Source: Eulemur rufifrons
Lineage: Eukaryota; Chordata; Mammalia; Primates; Lemuridae
Length of the DNA: 64,000 nucleotides
Assembly: GCF_041146395.1 (NCBI RefSeq)
Contig: NC_091000.1
Location: 15,576,501-15,640,500, forward strand
Direction of reading: 5' to 3'
In this document: positions 60,835 to 64,000 of the stretch, in pieces
How the letters are laid out: every line of letters begins with the position of its first letter
How positions within the stretch are numbered: position 1 is the stretch's first letter
Made by a program: the position numbers and the translations under genes
Notes under the pieces: generated by a model
The model's input: the letters and a program-made list of their open reading frames with translations, nothing else
Databases searched by the model: none
What the model was told of the DNA's origin: nothing

Positions 60835-61105
60835 CTTGTCACCTTGCCCAGGTATTTAACTTCATCATAACTAAGGTTCCTGATTTTTAAAGTAAGAATA
60901 AGAATATGTATCTCACTGAGTGACTGTGCAGAATAAATGGGGGTGGAGGGAACTATGAGGGCTGTCTGGAAAGTATCCAGCCATTGTTAATATGTAATTT
61001 TCCTATTATATGGCTGGATACTTTCCGGACAGCCCTCGTATAGACAAACACACATGGAACCTAGCAAATAGGAAAAACTCACTAACATTATTACTATCCT
61101 GATGA
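60835..61105 (+). repeat. MIR SINE (ancient), split by a hairpin transposon
   Basis: Left part: 'cttgtcaccttgcccaggta', 'tttaacttcatc', 'tctcactgagtgactgtgca'. Right part after the insertion: 'acatggaacctagcaaatag', 'aaaactcactaacattatta'. The MIR is continuous if 60956-61040 is removed. Confidence 0.7.
60956..61038. mobile_element. 83-bp mariner-type hairpin element (MITE) with TA flanks
   Basis: Left arm 60956-60984 and right arm 61010-61038 are reverse complements at 27 of 29 positions; both mismatches would be G:U pairs in RNA. The 25-base loop is AT-rich. TA duplications lie at 60954-60955 and 61039-61040. The termini 'gagggctgtc' resemble mariner end sequences. The element has no coding capacity and needs a transposase supplied in trans. 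The MIR around it gives an independent sign of insertion. Confidence 0.8.
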
Positions 61106-61177
61106 CTATGGAAACTGTAATTTGAAGTGGAGGTTTCATTTCAGGAGCAAAGCCAAGGTCCAGCTCCTCCCATGGGG

Positions 61178-61300
61178 ATGCAAATCAGAGTCTGATTGTC
61201 CCTTATTTGGTCCTAAATCACCTAATCTAGAGACTTTTAAATCGCCTGTGCTAATTAGAGGCATATAAAATGGAGCTAAGCTTGGGCAGAGGGGAGTGGA
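61178..61300 (+). promoter_or_regulatory. Possible promoter/enhancer module
   Basis: ATGCAAAT octamer at 61178-61185, a perfect CArG box CCTTATTTGG at 61201-61210, a homeodomain palindrome CTAATTAG at 61251-61258, and TATAAAA at 61264-61270 would place transcription start near 61295. No repeat is recognised here. An ATG at 61300 opens only a short frame. Motif co-occurrence is suggestive, not proof. Confidence 0.35.
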
Positions 61301-62149
61301 TGCTTCGAGTATGTGTTAAGGTAGAAAATAAGCAGTCCTTGGTGATCTCTCTGACCCGGGCATGGATAGCATTTGTGCTCTAGGAAATCCCGTGTGTTCC
61401 CAGTACATTGGGGTTACAGTAGGCTTGCTGAAAAGCTGCAAAATGAAGAAGGGCATCTGTATACATTCTGGAATGACTCTTATTATCTTTCCCAGAAGCA
61501 TAATCTATGTGTAATGTTACAAATTTAGCAATTAAGTGCACTTAATGAAATTAATAGTATCAACTTGGGTTTTAAAAAAAAAAAGCTTTTTCCCCTCTTA
61601 AAGAAAGGACAAATAATATGGATCTGGAAAGGATATGTTCCTGATACAAAATTCACTTCAGTTCATGCATTGCCTTAACCTATTGAATTCTTGCCATTAA
61701 GAAGAAACTAAGTTGAATCTCATTTTCCTCTGCGATGGCCAAGCTGGTGATAAGTCAACAATAAAATAGGATGGAGCAACAGTGGTTGACTGGTCTCCAA
61801 CAGATATAAAACACCCATTAGTTTTTGCCTATTGCCTGGAAAATTGAGTTGGATATTTAGAGCTCTGGTTCCAAAGACTTAAATAAAGACATGAGGACAG
61901 AATTAATTATCTTTAGAGTTTCAAATGCTCTATTAGGTTCAGTGTTGTTTTGTATGAATCAGGAAGCCACATAGCACTTTGAGATAAGCCAGTTATTTCA
62001 TTATTTCTCTTGTTGACAGTAAATTCACATTTAAACTTAATACTACATATGGCATTCCCATTTACCACAGAAGGGGTGGCACAGCTCATCAAGTCCCCCA
62101 GGTCCCCTCAGGGATCTCGTGTTCCAGACATCTTCCCTTATCTCATACC
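61301..62149. other. Unassigned DNA
   Basis: No gene or named repeat is recognised downstream of the promoter-like module. Confidence 0.5.
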
Positions 62150-62290
62150 ATCCAGTTGTCCCATCCCAACGCCACCATAACTATTGCAGTTAAAACCTGA
62201 TCATCTCTTAGCCTAGACCCTTTCTGATTCCTTTCTTTCCCTTCAGTCTATTTTCCCTCCTGATGCCAGAGGGATTGTAATTTTTTACTC
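62150..62290 (+). repeat. L2 LINE fragment, sense (weak)
   Basis: 'actattgcagttaaaacctg', 'cttcagtctattttccctcc' and 'tgatgccagagggattgtaa' follow the C-terminal L2 ORF2 order at low identity. Confidence 0.45.
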
Positions 62291-62364
62291 TTTGTATTCT
62301 TGTCACAACCAGAAGAGGTGCATAGTTGCTCTTAATTTTTTTAAGTTATGCTTTGTGGAATGAT

Positions 62365-62490
62365 TAGTCACTGCTCTAAGCCCCTTAACACATATTATTC
62401 CTTGTAATTGTCACAATAATTGTTATTTACACATAGTAAATGTCAGAGCCAGAATCCCAAACAAATTCTGTGCCACTGTGAAATCAAGTG
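62365..62490 (-). repeat. MIR SINE (ancient), antisense
   Basis: 'tcactgctctaagcccctta', 'acacatattattccttgtaa', 'tagtaaatgtcagagccaga' and 'atcccaaac' follow antisense MIR; the central block is lost. Confidence 0.6.
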
Positions 62491-63539
62491 GACTCTTGGC
62501 AAATATCTGACGAAGATCAAATGTCTTTACTATGAGCTCACCAGGGCCCTGACTATTCCTGATTAATGAAATGAGGGGAGGAGAAGGGATTCACCAAGTA
62601 ATATCCAACCCAGAAATTTCCTTTTCATCTAAAATCTTTATAAGGAACAATTTTACAGATGGAAAAGTAGTTTAAAAAATAGAAAATATATTGTAAATAG
62701 TGATTGAAGGCAATAATTTTAAAAGGCAGGCCATCAAAAAATCAATGTGAGAACACTAGCTGTAAAACACCGTCTTCACTTTTCCCTCTATTCTCAACAG
62801 AGTAGGCCATCACATTAGTATCATAAATTTTAAATTTATTTTGTGCAACATTTTGCATAAATTTGCATATCATATATGGCTCTTCCATATATGAGAAAAA
62901 ACAATAGCTACTTAACCACTGAACCTTTTCACAATTCAATCCAAAGAACTAGTACTCCACAAAGCACGTTTTGGTAAACTTGCTTTATAATTAAATGTGC
63001 TTAAAAGATTTGTTCTTATACATTTCAAATGCATTTAAATAAAACAAAAATCACGGAGAGATGCAGAAATACAATTAATCATTTGAACACACACTTGTAA
63101 ATTATCAAGACTAAAATTGGTAACTATCACAACTTACTTTTCTATTTATTCAGTTTTTTACACTCTGGTGAGAAACTGGAGCAAAAATGAGAAGAGATGG
63201 AAATGGTAGGTGTTTGCTCTATACATAGAGGATGCTTAACTAATGAAATGGTTTTAATTCTTTAATTATCCGAAAGGCTACTAGAATTCAGATTCCACCT
63301 GCAAAAATTACTATTATAAACATATGTTAATAATAACAAACAAACACTGGTAAGATGACAACAATACACATCGGCTTACATTCCCCCCTGATTTGCCCCC
63401 GTCCATGTGAATGTTACCACTGTCCTCCAAGTTGATCACACGAGTGACTACTTTGGGATATGCTTATTTCCAAAACCCAGTCCAAAATCAAGTTCCGTGT
63501 TGATTGCACCTCCACGAACACCTTAAATTCATCCAAGTC
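62491..63539. other. Unassigned AT-rich DNA
   Basis: No gene or known repeat is recognised. A minus-strand frame at 62742-62939 lacks motifs. Confidence 0.5.
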
Positions 63540-64000
63540 CCTCTGTTGCTGCCTTATCACGCTGGTTCAAGCCATCATCATCTGTCCTGCTCTTCTGTGG
63601 TGATCACGCACCAGTCGCCCATTGAATCTCTGCTTTTAAAGGAAACTCCAGACAGGAGCCAAACAAAAAAGCAAATAATAGGCGTAAACATCTTCAAAAC
63701 TTTCAACAATACCATTCCAATAAATTTTTTAAAACTTAAAATCTGGTCCTCTTACTATGACCTATATTGCCTCTGTGATCTGTCCCCTGTTGTGTCCGTA
63801 CCTTCGACCCAAAGCCCTCTTCCCAGAACGGAGCGGGCTCTTGCCCGCAGCAGGGCTTTTGCGCACGTTCACTGTGGATTTCAAATGCTCTTCACCTGCT
63901 GAGGGCAAATCCTACCACTTCTCATCTGTCGGGTCTCAACTTCAATTACTCTTCCTCTGAGAGCTTTGACCGTGAATCAAAACAACTCTTCCCATCCCCG
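63540..64000 (+). repeat. L2 LINE ORF2/3' region, sense, runs off the window
   Basis: 'gctggttcaagccatcatca', a later 'gcctctgtgatctgtcccct', 'cagggcttttgcgcacgttc' and 'gggtctcaacttcaattact' follow the L2 ORF2 end. Two open frames (63504-63960) arise from this old coding sequence; neither starts or ends as a gene would. Confidence 0.6.

Overview
The window looks like gene-poor, AT-rich primate nuclear DNA, most likely from a Malagasy lemur. Three young Alu copies carry an extra A-rich segment after the first arm. Two L1 relics end in the strepsirrhine-type 3' tail (on the L1 sense strand, 'acccccat' shortly before the poly-A). There are none of the tRNA-derived type III Alu dimers common in galagos and lorises. 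I inferred this from remembered repeat consensus features, and the species is not resolved.

No complete protein-coding gene is visible. Nearly all open frames of 60-130 codons lie inside repeats or lack any coding signature. The window reads as intergenic or large-intron DNA made of layered repeats. 1-7 kb: L2 tail, AluJ, MER5A and a decayed Tigger1 transposase gene. 8-12 kb: L1M piece, a perfect inverted repeat, a lemur Alu with 14-bp target duplications, an MLT1 LTR, a MARNA mariner and an L1 fragment. 14-22 kb: a TC/AC microsatellite, MIR, a lemur-type L1 3' end and an L2 split by a DNA transposon. 22.9-24.4 kb: two LTRs in opposite orientation and a minisatellite. 25-29.7 kb: old L1 pieces, a Tigger end and another L1 ORF2 fragment. 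33-36.7 kb: a mariner transposase relic, an L1 carrying an Alu, and a third Alu. 42.7-50 kb: a long antisense L1 interrupted by an MST LTR, then a sense L1/HAL1 interrupted by AluJ and an MST fragment. 51-64 kb: MST LTR, lemur L1 tail, MIR/L2 remnants and a small hairpin transposon inside a MIR.

Points most worth a second look: (1) an exon-like segment at 54981-55188 with strong splice signals; (2) a perfect 76-bp direct repeat 3.9 kb apart (54409 and 58294) that is not an obvious transposon; (3) an 83-bp mariner-type hairpin element with TA flanks inside a MIR (60956-61038), which could fold as a microRNA-like precursor; (4) a repeat-free cluster of octamer, CArG, homeodomain and TATA motifs at 61178-61270; (5) a perfect 28-bp inverted repeat around a CA tract at 8264-8397.

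I see no operon, CRISPR array or novel multi-gene system. Repeat family names come from remembered consensus features, not a database search, and edges are approximate unless target duplications are given.
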